64,000 nucleotides of DNA from Coleophoma eucalyptorum (Eukaryota; Ascomycota; Leotiomycetes; Helotiales; Dermateaceae), in contig JALRME010000029.1 of NCBI GenBank assembly GCA_026120035.1, positions 434,001 to 498,000 on the forward strand. The letters run 5' to 3'. A program made the translations under genes and the position numbers. Under the pieces are notes generated by a model that searched no databases, was not told the origin of the DNA, and was given only the letters and a program-made list of their open reading frames with translations. This document shows positions 33,046 to 44,654 of the stretch, piece by piece. The first letter of the stretch is position 1, and each line of letters begins with the position of its first letter.

Positions 33046-35281
33046 CTAATCAGAATCAGAATCATAGTAACTATTCCAGCACTCCATATCTTCCTCCCAA
33101 GCTCCTGGTACTTTTAATGGGGGATTCTCTATCAAAGTCCAGAATTCTCCAGCATATGTATCCCTTGGTTCAGACCACCAAAACACCCAGTCTTCAGGTC
33201 GAGTGCCATATTTGAAAGCCAGTAGTCGTATCTTGGGATAAGTACATGTGTAATCGGTGTGAAATTGCCTCTTAACCAGACCGCCTTTAAGAAGTCTCAG
33301 CTCCTCACGTCCATAATGTTTGAGATCAACTCCAGAGTCATGGAGGCTATAGAGATATACTATCAGAGCCCGCCCTAAGTTCTGCTGTGTATTCCAACAA
33401 TAAGAATTTTCAATAAAAAGGATCAAAGGTGTCCTTGGAAATCCGATCAAAGGTGCCATTGGAGACCTGTCTCTAGTAGGCCACCAAAGAGCATGTAAAT
33501 CGGAACCACCAGTGACAGCTTCTGAGAACAAATCCTTCCAGCCTATTGATTATTTAGTAATATTAACCTCCTGGAGTAGTATAAAAGTGACCTTGAAGCT
33601 CTGGACGATCTTGTTTCATGTAATAGTATTGGCGTCCTAGCTGTTGTGATAATGTATGGAAGAGAGTGCATTGAGACACCTGAACTTTCCAAGCACAAGT
33701 ATCGATCTTATCCTTTGACAAAATCTTGCGAAAAAGCTCAGACCCAGTAAGACTGCTGTAGAAATTAGTATGTATGACTACATCTACTCTGTTCTCCAGG
33801 GGATGTTCGTAGTAGGGCGGAAAACAATACTGCTGTAGAATATCGAAAGTCTCCGCCGGACATCCACCTTCCATGCGTTTGAAGATCGAAAAATCAAACA
33901 CATGATCTTGTGATATACGGGCTTCCTCGAGTAAATCATGATGAAGTCGAACTGATTCATAGCCATCTCGTGGGCGTAGTGTTTTCAGCATGCTGCTTAT
34001 TAGAGAGCTGAACATCATTAACCTGATATTTCTCACTACACAAAATTTGACTAGCATACTTTATGTTATGGTCACCGTCTTGCTGGTAGATTTTAAAGGC
34101 ACCCGCATTTACTAGGAATCGACAGACTGCGTTACGGTTCCACCTGATTGCAAACTAAAAATGTCAAATTTGGATAACACTGTGATGGAGTAGCAATTCG
34201 AATGCCAATAGTGTTTCTTACGTGAAGAAGGGGCAGCTGTTCATCATGACAATCAATGATATCTCGGAATGATGACTGGCCACCAGATAAAAGGCCTTTG
34301 AGGCCCAAAAGGTCTTGGTCCTGTATGCATTTGGCCACAGGTGAAGTCCCAGGAATGTAATTCCAGGTCGTAATGGAAAAATCCCATCCAAAGAGTATCC
34401 TTGTTCCCCGAACTTGCCATGTCCGATTTATCAGCCAGGCAGGGGCTCTGATAGATATTGTGAACTTGTACTCCTCGTCTGATATCTCGGTATTCCCGCA
34501 ATCCTCGCAATCCCCACTGAAGTACTGAGATTTGAGGTCGCCCGAGCTCTGGAAATATCCATACGCCCAGGGAAGCTTTCGAACGAAGGTTGGATTTCGG
34601 GACGATCTCGGCTTCGTTCGATTCTGCTTGATCATTTTCTGATAACTGTCAACCGTATTATTTTCAGATGAAGGTGCAAGTTGGAGAGTCCTCATTTGGG
34701 AATGTGGTAAGGGTATCAAGGTGCTTTCAGTACGATGATACATCTTCGCAGTATATTCTAGCTGCATCTTGGACAGTCGACTTCACCAACATCAGCGTCA
34801 TATATCTCTTATTAGTATTATCAAATAAAAAGCCATACTCGCGATACAATCCCTGAGAGATTGAAAGTAATTGTAAGATGCCTTCGAGATTGTCCTTTAA
34901 GCGTTCAATTTCACCATTCTTCATAACGAATTTATTCGCTACCCAGAACCGTTTACTTTTCCTTTTACTCTCGATGTCGAAAGCAAACGCCCCAACGACG
35001 TCATGCAAGTGTTGAACTGCCAGCATGCACTCATGCAGACAACTCTCCCTCGCCGTGGATTTCAGAATAGTAGCCGAGAAAGGGTTCTTGGCTTGGTCAT
35101 ACGCCATATCTTCTAAGATGAGCTTCGTCAATCCAATACGTCTTATCAAGATTGATATCGATACAGGCGCTTCTTTAACCTCTTGCCAGTAGTCATGGAG
35201 CTTCTTGATGCTGGTGCCCATCTGCACCGCCAAGTTGCCAACTGCAATGCCGCTTGCGATGGTCCCAAGGACTTCTGCCAT
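33046..35281 (-). CDS. HeLo-like N-terminal / ankyrin-type protein
   Basis: The N-terminus (MAEVLGTIASGIAVGNLAVQ, then a helical region to about residue 150) has the form of fungal HeLo-like/STAND N-terminal domains used in self/non-self recognition and cell-death signalling. A central segment resembles the beta-rich mid-domain of fungal ankyrin proteins. Ankyrin-like helices (DLLGLKGLLS, FAIRWNRNAVCRFLVNAGA) follow. The C-terminus carries RPEDWVFWW and PGAWEED, as in related proteins. Proposed exons: 34742-35281, 34222-34638, 34060-34154, 33592-33992 (or to 34007) and 33046-33542, joining to 649 or 654 residues. The first intron (103 nt, 34639-34741) is the least certain. It is needed because the frame changes there, so a real frameshift is the alternative. 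No NACHT or NB-ARC NTPase is seen. Confidence 0.65.
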
Positions 35282-36254
35282 AATGATAGTTCGTAAAGCC
35301 GTGAAAATAGTAGTTAGAAGATGTCTCAGCACTGATTGTGATGCGAAATATGAAGGAAGAGAAAGACCAAAAGTAAGATCGACAAGGCTGGCGCAGTGGC
35401 TGTGACGGACCCTGGTTCTCGACCGGCCTGCATCGAACACCAGCTTCGGCGGTAAAGAGAGCTGCATGTCCAAGCATCACAACAAATCATCGGTCAGGCT
35501 CAGCCTCACAAGTCTTGAGCACACACTGGTACTTATGGCAAAATTGATAGTATGGCAACGTTTACCAGACATCAGATATTAGTACTAGCTCGCCAGCTCC
35601 AGGGCAATGGCATTTCCTGCCTCCCTCGTATCTAGTTCTCTCTACGGATAACGACTACATAAAGCTGACATAGATACTATAAATCGAGGCACCGTACAAC
35701 AAGTTCGCCTTCTACGAGCATGTACATCGGATACTAGTAACAGCTTCTGAGAACAAATCTTTTCGAGGAAGCACATGCGTCGACACTTTTACCTTATCAG
35801 ATGAGGTAATGATGAGTTAACCATAGATGTGGCTCACTAGATATTGTATTTTGGAATGGTATTTTACAAGCTTAAGCTGGCCATTGGTTACTCTGCAATT
35901 TTAGTAATTAGGCAAGGTAGTTCCAAATCGTTCGCAATCTGCCTAACCATTCAATAGCCCAATCTAGATCATCTTGAGTAGAACAGAGCATGATGACTAT
36001 TCTAAGACCTTCGGGCGTCTTGAATCAGCCATTTTACCTATACCTTCTCCCGGCTCAAGATCACCGAGCCAGCTGAAATGGAACGAGCGGGTGAGGAAGT
36101 CGAATGGTCACGCATGAATTCCTGACTGGCTGCAGCGGTTAGAGCAGATATTTGACCTGTGGCCGAGTGAAGCAGCAAATCTGAGGATTCTGTACTGCCA
36201 AACCCATTTTTATTTATCCTAATAACGATACCACTGTTTATATTTGCCAGAAAA
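35282..36254. other. Intergenic region
   Basis: Upstream region of the HeLo-like gene and 3' flank of the small gene at 36.3 kb. No gene supported. The 36038-36541 minus frame is a shadow. Confidence 0.5.
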
Positions 36255-36872
36255 CTAGCTCGTTGGGTCAGAGGAGGCACCGGTCTGACAACTGGCTGCC
36301 TGGGAGTTTGATACAACACCATTCTTATGAATAATTCCGTGCTTTTGCAAGGTAGGTATAGCCTTTTGCTCTGTCCACTCCGTACACTTGATGTACGCGG
36401 GGCGCGTCTCATGCGGCTTATAAAGAGTTCCATCTGGTTTACACTGTTCATATGCCTTAGTCTTTGTGTTAAATATCCTCTGACGAGGAGGCGGCGGAGT
36501 TGATTGAAGTAGTTGTCCGACCCTTTGGAAATCGGAGGCATGGATCTGGCCTAGGTAAAACTTTTTATGGAATGTCTCCGATAGCTCTGGTGAGTGTTCC
36601 CTTCCGCCTTGATATATCATTCCATTTGTAGAAGTGATGTCCCCGGTAACCTGGTGGACATATCCACCGCCATCTGCATCAGTTTCGATAAAGATAACAG
36701 TATGGTATCTGGTACCGGGGATTAAAGGATCCTGCATCCCTAACTTATGTTGGACTTTGAAAATATTGTAGCCTGCCATGGCTTGTTTGTCGTTTAAAGA
36801 TATGGCTATTTTCGGAGGCTTCGAATCGTTATGAAAGGTGGTTGAACTACAGAAGGAAGATCGGGGTGGCAT
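36255..36872 (-). CDS. Small uncharacterised fungal-family protein
   Basis: A 205-residue frame. The core (GYNIFKVQHK, YHTVIFIETDADGGG, VTGDI, NGMIYQGG, CTEWTEQKAI) matches my recollection of a multi-copy uncharacterised ascomycete family that typically starts near the first of these motifs. That makes Met32 (36779) a possible true start. No signal peptide or catalytic motif is seen. The protein lies one kilobase upstream of, and on the same strand as, the HeLo-like gene. A proline run (TPPPPRQR) separates two halves. Function unknown. Confidence 0.65.
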   Translation of the reverse strand: MPPRSSFCSSTTFHNDSKPPKIAISLNDKQAMAGYNIFKVQHKLGMQDPLIPGTRYHTVIFIETDADGGGYVHQVTGDITSTNGMIYQGGREHSPELSETFHKKFYLGQIHASDFQRVGQLLQSTPPPPRQRIFNTKTKAYEQCKPDGTLYKPHETRPAYIKCTEWTEQKAIPTLQKHGIIHKNGVVSNSQAASCQTGASSDPTS

Positions 36873-37553
36873 TTCCAGTTTATATATCCGTATGCAGAGA
36901 CAAATAGATGTAACTTGTAGGTATACTTATCATAGCGCGTAGGTAATTTCATCCTCTTTTAGAGTTGGTGGCGCCGATTTGTTACGTTGAGGCCAACTTG
37001 AGCGGTTCTAAGCGCCCACTAATCCCCAGCCAGTGCCGGTACCTGGTTTCAACATTTACACATTAGGCGGCTTGGAGCAGGTAGGTAGTTGATAGGCGTT
37101 TGTGCAGCGTCTAGAACTGGTCTTAACTCTGAAACTATAACGGATAAATTATCTAGGTTGAGACTTCAAGGGATCCTAGACGTGCGTAACAGGGAATATG
37201 GAGCGTTGGTGGCTAAGGAAAAATGGGACAAGAAAATAGCAGCACTCCTCATACTCTCGTAGAGCTCCACAGATCTGCAGCCGTGTATACATGTGTCAGA
37301 CGACAGCTTTTACCTTTCAATGTTGGTGTGGTAAATATTCTGATTTGAGTTTGATGTATGTTTTCCTCTCACTGAATATGTCAATTCAAAATATTCTGGC
37401 GAGCAACAGGACGTTGTCGAGAAATCGAGAGAGTATACATCTCTGGAAGGTAATAGAGAGTAGTCTCGTGCCAAAAGCATATATTCAGTTTATCTAAGCC
37501 TTCTCAAATAACATATAAAACAACTCTTGATTTCGGTCATATCATTTGTCCAT
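36873..37553. other. Intergenic region
   Basis: No gene seen. Upstream flank of the small gene and 3' flank of the peptidase gene. Confidence 0.5.
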
Positions 37554-40006
37554 TTACTCGAGGCTCTCCCTAGCCTTCACCAAACAGCCCTCAATAACGT
37601 CCACCCACTTCAAGGCATTTTCATAATCCTTGTCATCAATACTTTCAACGAGACCAGGGAAGACAGCACCAGCATAACCGGTCCACAATCCAGGCGCAAA
37701 GACAACATGCTTGAACCAAGATCTACTATCTAATCCCTTCTCATATAAGAATTGTCTCTCGATGTACTTGTACTTGGAGTTGACCTTGCGGACATTGTAG
37801 ATGAGGCGGAGCTTGCTGAACCACTTCCACCAAGGGATGCTGTCTCCGACTTGAACGGCGAGATCAGCTGCCCAGGCATCATGAGCGACAGAGGCAGTGT
37901 TGAGCTTGGCGACGGCATCGTAGAGCTTGGAGAAGCTGCTCTTCAAGCCCGAGGCAGAGCCCTTGGTCTCAGTCACCAAGGGACGGGCTCGCGCTTCAAG
38001 ATTATCTTCCTCGCTATAGATGCCAGCAATTGCAGCATCGAGCTTGTCTTCCACATTGTTGATGTAGGCCTTGAGCGCAATGGCATAGTCGGTTGCGTTG
38101 AGTGGGATGACAGGTGCTTCAACAAGTCTTGCAGTATACAGTGACCAGAGCTTGGTCATTGCAATGTGATAATGGAAGCCTGGGTCCCCATATGTGTTCA
38201 TCCAGTAGTATGAATCGTAGTTGGAGTGATAGTGGTAAACTGGGGCTCCATTGGGCGCGCTGTTATCAGGACCAAAACCAAGGTTGATGGATGGAATGCC
38301 AGCAAAATCCTGAAAGGCTGTGAAGTCAGAGCCACTTCCCATGGTGCTAATCTTTTTATCCCAGAGGTCTAGAATGGTTTGTCCAGGGACAGTTTGGTTG
38401 GGGGACTGAACCTGGCCAGCAACCTCATACAAGAGCTTGTTCATGAGTGGACTGGCGGACGCCTCGAAGATTGGTCCAGTCGTGGCGACATCCACATTGA
38501 CGTATGCCACGTTGGCATGGGAAAGCCATGGGAGATATTCCTCAACCCATTCGGTAGAGCCAATCAAGCCGTATTCCTCGCCATCCCAGCTTGCGAAAAC
38601 TAGAGTACGGAGCGGTTTCCAGCCTTTGGCAAGAGCTTCGCCAAAGCTGCGAACAACCTCGTTGAGACAGGCTGAACCACTGTTTGGATCTCCAGCACCT
38701 CCAGCGATCCAAGCGTCGCGGTGGTTGCCAATGACGATAACTTCATCGGCCAAAGTACCATTGATGACACCGATAACGTTCCACAACGGAGTAGTGGTAT
38801 AGTTTTGCTCATTTACAAGGTTGAGGACAATGTTGTCAGGGGAAGGTCCAACATTGTACTCAACACCCTTGTAGCCTAGTCCAATGTTTCTCTGCCAATA
38901 CTTGTTCAATTCCTTATCGCTTGGTCCAATGCCATTTAGCGCCTTCAGAATAGGAAGTGCATCAACGTATGATATTGGAATGGAGGGAATAGATGGAATC
39001 TTCCCATCAACTGATTCACGAGGAACGCCTGGCAGTGATGGGTATCCGGGTGTGGTTCTATTGTCAAGGTCAACTAACAGTTTTGCTGTCGATTCGGGCA
39101 AGCTTACGGATCACCAGGAGCGATACTCAAGAACTGAGTACTTCCTCTCTGCACACTGCTTGGATTTCTCGCGATTCCGTCAGGATATTGCTCGACACCG
39201 TTTTCCTCGGTTGCCTTTCCATCATCACCAGGATCACTATACAAGATACAGCCAACGGCACCAAGATCTTGCGCACGCTTGACCTTTAGTCCTCTGAAAA
39301 TTCCACCATATCTGGCAATGGCAATCTTTCCCTTTATACTGACGTTCTTTGCGATAAGATCCTCGAAATCTTGGTAGGTTCCGTAGTTGACGTAGACAAA
39401 TGGCGCGGTCACATTTCCAGAGGCTGAATAGCCGTGGAAGGTTGGAACACGATTCTCAAGGCCACTGGTGGGGTCTTCCTCCAGCACATCCTCTTCCAAG
39501 CTCGCTTCGAACTGGAGCTTGGTGCCGTTATACATAGCAAGTCGGTGTCCTAGAGGATAATTGATGTAGGTATCGTAGGCAGCAACAGTAGCTTTGACCC
39601 CGAACTCTTCCCACTTCTCTTGGGTCCAGACCACCTGACTGTAGTTCTGCCCAGCCAGATGGGGTCCAGCCGTGTAGTACTTGCTCCATTCCTGTGCCTT
39701 CTCTTCCTTAGGGGTTTCTAACAGAATGGTTTGCAGCTCGCTGAACGAGATCGCGCTATTTCGACCATCAGGAATCGGGACTGAGGGGTGATCGTGAGGT
39801 CCACGATGGCGATGGTGAACTGGAAGCAGCACCATTGGGATGATAAAGAAGATCACCACCGCGGCCATGGTAGAACCCAGGGCGATAGTACAGAATCTGC
39901 GAGTGACATTGTGAGGATATCTCTGGCGTGGAGGGCCAACAGCAACCGTCGTAATCAACGGTGTGCGCTCGTTGTCAGCCATCTTATCGTCGTATTTTCT
40001 ACCCAT
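37554..40006 (-). CDS. M28 glutamate carboxypeptidase II-like membrane peptidase
   Basis: Type II membrane zinc peptidase of the PSMA/transferrin-receptor family (fungal Tre1/Vps70-type relatives). Exons 39108-40006 and 37554-39057, with a 50-nt intron, join to 800 residues. A short basic cytosolic tail precedes the membrane segment at about 38-61. A PA-like protease-associated insert covers about 160-290. The M28 core keeps all five metal/catalytic positions: His412 (GNHRDAW), Asp423 (GDPNSG), Glu460/461 (DGEEYG), Asp489 (NVDVA) and His576 (YHSNYDS). A dimerisation domain follows. The exon junction falls in GDPTTPGYPS, equivalent to GDPxTPGYP of PSMA. It probably acts at the vacuole, endosome or cell surface. 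Met9 is an alternative start. Confidence 0.93.
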
Positions 40007-40960
40007 GGCGAATTAGCAACCCAGCAGAGACGCTGAAGCTAGAGCTAGAGGTGATCAAGAGCTCGTGATAGCTCCTAGAGCTCGAGGAACACAGGGCGCG
40101 ACAACACAGCGCGTCAAATAGCTTTATTCTACCAATGACGATGTGCAGACTCTGATGCACGAAACAATTGATGAAGAGACAAGCTTACGAGGGAATTGAT
40201 GAGCAATTAAGCAAGGAGGGTCGAGCTCCGACCTGCCACTCTTGCCAAACTCCGTAACAGTTGCAAGTACCGGCCCGCCCACAGATACCAGCTACCTCCC
40301 CCACCAAAACGATAGCATCATTGACGGATAGAATTGCGCCGCATGCTGCTGCTGCCTTACGTATGAGGCCATCTTTTCTGCCGAGCTCGGCCTTCCCGTC
40401 TACCAATCCGGTCTGGGCCGGCATGGACTTAACTCTGCATTCCTCACTCTCCACGAGACTTTTATATAAAGGTATATACATAATATAGACTCACCGCTGG
40501 CAACTAGTCGAGTATTCTAGCATCACCACCAACCACAATTACCATCATTATTGCAGTCTCATATTCCCAAATTAGCCAGCTGTGCACAATACTCAGCGTA
40601 TCGTTGTCTCGCTTTAGTCAGCGGCTCCAATATGCGGTCAAAGGCTGACCCGCTGGGCGGCATAACCCACTTCTGATTGGAGACGGAGATGTGCAGCCGG
40701 CTGCAAAGCTTAGTGCAAAATAGAACCGAAGATGGGGGTAAACAGCCATTTGCATCTTCTTCTCACATTGCCGTCTGCATACAAAAGAAACATCACCAAC
40801 CTCAAGACCGCAGTTCAAGTCCGATCTGCCCAGACTTAAGTCACCCTTCACAACTGATCTTATCAAACACCCTTTCCTGCGAGCCTTCCATGATCCAAAA
40901 CGCGGTGAAGAACAGGACCGTCAGACAAATATTAGAAGCCGAAGATTTGCCTCCGTCACT
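40007..40960. other. Divergent promoter, peptidase / MFS transporter
   Basis: No gene. TATA-like sequence (tttatataaa) lies near 40450-40480. Frames at 40677-41252 cross the MFS exon in another frame and are rejected. Confidence 0.5.
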
Positions 40961-43199
40961 ATGGGTAAAGGGTCACGTGGACCGCCGAAACTGCCCTCCA
41001 AGCAGTTGGCCATCCTTGGTAAGTCTTGAAAATCCCATTTTTGAGTTGCGCACAGTCTGCCGTAGCCAGGAAGCATCTTTGCTCAAAGTTTCATTGAAGT
41101 TTGCTCTGTCTATACCATTCCGTAGATGGACTCCGAACTCCGTTCTACCGACTGGACCATGTCGTAGCACTGATAAGATATGCTTTTCCTTGGCTTGGCT
41201 TGGCTTGATTGCGCTGCTCTGGTTTGCATGCTCTTCTTGTTCCTGCAAATAGTTCCTGGGAACGAAACACTGACCTCTATAGCAATATGTAGATTTGCGG
41301 AGCCAGTTGCCCTGACCTCGGTCTTTCCGTACCTTGTAAGTGTACTTTCTTAGCTTGAGAGCAAGCACTTGCTAATCGAGCTTTGTAGCCTGAAATGATT
41401 GAAAGTTTCGGTATCGAAAAGAAAGATGTTGCCAAATGGGCCGGGATCACTTCCGCTGTCTTTTCTCTATCACAGTGTCTCACAGCTGTGGTCTGGGGAA
41501 GAGCCTCGGATAAGATTGGCCGTAAGCCGACAATCATGATTGGTTTGACTTGTACCATGATTTCCAGTTTGATATGGGGAATGTCAACAAGCCTACCCAT
41601 GGCTATTGTAGCTCGAGCATTGTCTGGTGGTTGCAACGGAAATGGTGAGTAGTATTAAAAGATTGCTGATTCAAAGCTAACCTGGGTTGTTCAGTCGGTA
41701 TCATTCGTACTATGGTCGCCGAAATGGTCCCTGAAAAAGAGCTTCAACCTAGAGCATTTTCAATAATGCCATTGGTTTGGAGTCTGGGAAGCATTTTTGG
41801 CCCGTCGTTTGGAGGCTTCTTTGCGAAGCCAGTCGACAACTTGCCAGGGCTGTTTGGAAATAGCAAGTTCCTGGCAAGATTCCCATTTGCTCTTCCCAAC
41901 ATTGTCGCAAGCATCTTCTTTGTTGTTGGAATTAGCACTGGAATTTTATTTTTAAAGGTGGGTCGCTAGCTGCAGTGCAAAGCTTAGAACTGACAATTAC
42001 AGGAAACACTTGAGTCGAGGAAATACAAAACGGATTATGGTCTTGTGCTTGGTAAAAGACTAAAAAGCCTTTTCAAGAAGAAGAAGCCGAAGCAGTTCAG
42101 AAGACATTCCGGCTATGATGAATCGTCTGCCTCGCTTCTTCGCCCAACATCAGCAGACTCATCGGCATCGAAAGTATTCGATGATGAATGGCAATCGTCC
42201 AAACCAGTTCTGCCACGGCCGACCATGATGGAAGTCTTTACACGACAATCTATTATTAACCTTATGGCATATACCTTCCTTGCCCTCCACTCCGTTGCCT
42301 ATGACCAACTTCTTCCTATCTTTATGCACCACCCACAACAAACCCCCGACTCCTCAAACACCTCCCTTCCGTTCAAGTTCTCTGGGGGCTTTGGTCTTGG
42401 ATCCGGCCGCATCGGGACGCTGTTCACAATGTACGGTGTCTGTGGATGCATAATCCAGTTCCTCATCTTCCCACCGGTGGCTCGCCGATTCGGAGTTCTA
42501 AACTGCTTCAAAGCATGTGGTATTGCTTTCCCAGTGATATGTTTTGTAACACCATATACCGCGCTCATCCAAACATCCTCAACACAACAGTTTGCCATGT
42601 TTAGCATCATGCTTGTAAAGTGCTTTGCTGTCATTTTTGCATTCCCATGCTCCGTCATTCTCCTCACCAACTCTGCAGCCAGTCTAAGGATTTTGGGTAC
42701 CCTAAATGGATTTGCGGTGTCAATTTCCGCAGTGGGTAGAGCTATTGGACCAGCTATGGGAGGAGCTGCATTTACATGGGGGCTGGAGAGAGGGTATGTG
42801 ATTACGCCTTGGTGGCTACTCGGTATCATCTCTGCCATTGGAGCAATTCCAATCTGGTATCTGGTGGAAATGGATGGATTCAGCAAGACCAACGCAGATG
42901 ATTCGGAAGAGGATGATTTCGAGGATCGTTTGCCTCAGATTGCCGAGGATGAGGAAGAGCGAGCTATCCTGAATGGCGACGAAACCATAAAGCCTTCTAC
43001 CGAAGAAGATGCACTTTTGCCCGTAAATGGTTCTGAATCTGGAGCGGATACGAAGCCTTTAAATATTGCTCCGAGGAGAATGAGTAGTCCCATCGGTCTC
43101 AGAGGAGGTAGTGTTGGGCCTGGCGGTAGTAGAAGACTAAGCAACGGTCTTGGACACAGCAATGTTGGCCATGGTACTGGAGGATCGAGTTTCCACTAA
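40961..43199 (+). CDS. Major facilitator superfamily transporter (DHA1/ZIFL-like)
   Basis: Five exons (40961-41018, 41283-41335, 41389-41644, 41695-41957, 42003-43199; introns 264, 53, 50, 45 nt) join to 608 residues. About 12 membrane helices are visible in two halves. MFS motif A (GRASDKIGRKP) is at about 74-84. A long basic/serine-rich cytosolic loop (about 211-275, including KRLKSLFKKKKPK) joins the halves. The C-terminal tail of about 110 residues is acidic, then Gly/Ser-rich. The form resembles fungal relatives of zinc-induced-facilitator/DHA1 drug:H+ antiporters. The substrate cannot be predicted. ATG 40961 is the first in-frame methionine. The first intron is unusually long for this window. 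Confidence 0.88.
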
Positions 43200-44654
43200 G
43201 TTCTTTCTTCCATAGAGAAGAGGCATGGATTTTGTTGACAATTTTGAGAAGAAGACAGCCTTGCTTAGAATTTTCTGAGATTAATTGGGCTTTATTTAGC
43301 GAGCGCTGTTTGGGTTTTGTTCTTTTCCAGCTGGCTTGCTTGTCTGCATGCTTGCATATGGTTATGTTTTAATTACGAATTGATGGCCACGAAAGGGAAA
43401 TTGGAAAGCATGTCGGACGGGATGATTTGGATGGCATTAATGAGTACAATTCTTGTTGATATGATTTTGTAATATGATGGGACTGAGAAGCCTCTTGAGT
43501 AGAACGGAATGAAGGGGCTTTTCTGTACTGTTGTCTGTTAATTATTTCCTCGCGCGGTTGACTGAATCTTGCTTTAGACAACTCTGACTTCTGAAAACTT
43601 ATTGTGTTATCCTGAGGAGTACTCGGGAACTCGATGTACAACGGTTCTTGGCAATTATTATCATAGTGGTTGTAACTTCTGTACTTCTGATACTGAATCT
43701 TGATTATAGTCTCTTCCCCAGCTTCACATTCGGAGAATCTGTATCATATTGTGTTCTTAATCACGTGAAAGATAAATAACGAAACAATATATACTCCTAC
43801 ATAATAAAGGGGACAGGTTTCTGGCCCTATGACATGCTTAATATAAAAGTGCCCATTATCTGCTTTCTCAATTGCTTTCATTAATTATACCATCGTGGAG
43901 GAACATTCGCCTGCTGTGCCGTTTTAAAAGCGTCTCCCTCCTTGATCTCCTTGTTTATTGGTGCAAGCGTGGAGTAGGATCGCCACTTTCTCAGCTGTGC
44001 CTTTTTGATATAGGTAACGAGTATGTTGCGCGACATCCTGAGTTTAGCTGAGTATTAGTGTAGAAAGCGAACGTCTGTTCACTGCTTGGCAGTTACTCTT
44101 TTGCTTCCCTAGAAAAGAAAAGTTGACGCTTCGTGGGGTAAGAGATCCTGAAATGGAAATTTAGTTCATAAATCTCCAGTCTTCGATGGGCGTCACCGCA
44201 GCATCTGTATGTCTCGTCCAATTGTTTACGAGTCGGTTGACGGAAGAGGGGCCGTGAACCACTCGAGCCACTCTTGCCGGGACTCTTGCTCAATCAAGCG
44301 ACCAGCAGGACTTACAAGTTAGCCGGCTGTTCTTATCGTTTCCCGGACGCAGGTACACCTTCTACAAAAAGGCTAGAGGATCGTCGAGTACCTGGCATAA
44401 CCATCACGATAAGAAGGTCAAAGACAAAGGTACACGCCATGGCTAATCGCAATATATTATTATGTATCCGCCACTGCATGCAGGCCAGGCACCTCATTAT
44501 CCTGCTGGCGTCGTGCTCTTGCGTAGGAGTCGTGGTGGTATTTATTAGTCGCGCGACAGCAGCACTCCCTTTCCTTCAACTCCAGGACTGCAGAGATTCG
44601 ACACCCGATCTCGAAGATATCTGGTGGTTTGACATTCTCTCGACGACTCTCGCT
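43200..44654. other. Intergenic region upstream of PNGase A-like gene
   Basis: No separate gene. From 44439 an ATG frame runs without a stop into the PNGase A coding sequence and would add 72 residues, including a hydrophobic stretch. It is probably leader DNA. Confidence 0.5.

Noticed and set aside
40677..41252. 191-codon frame across the MFS first exon
   Set aside because: Different frame from the exon that joins the MFS core. It overlaps a splice donor and has no domain.
44274..44654. N-terminal extension of the PNGase A-like protein
   Set aside because: It would bury the signal peptide. The first part lacks an ATG.
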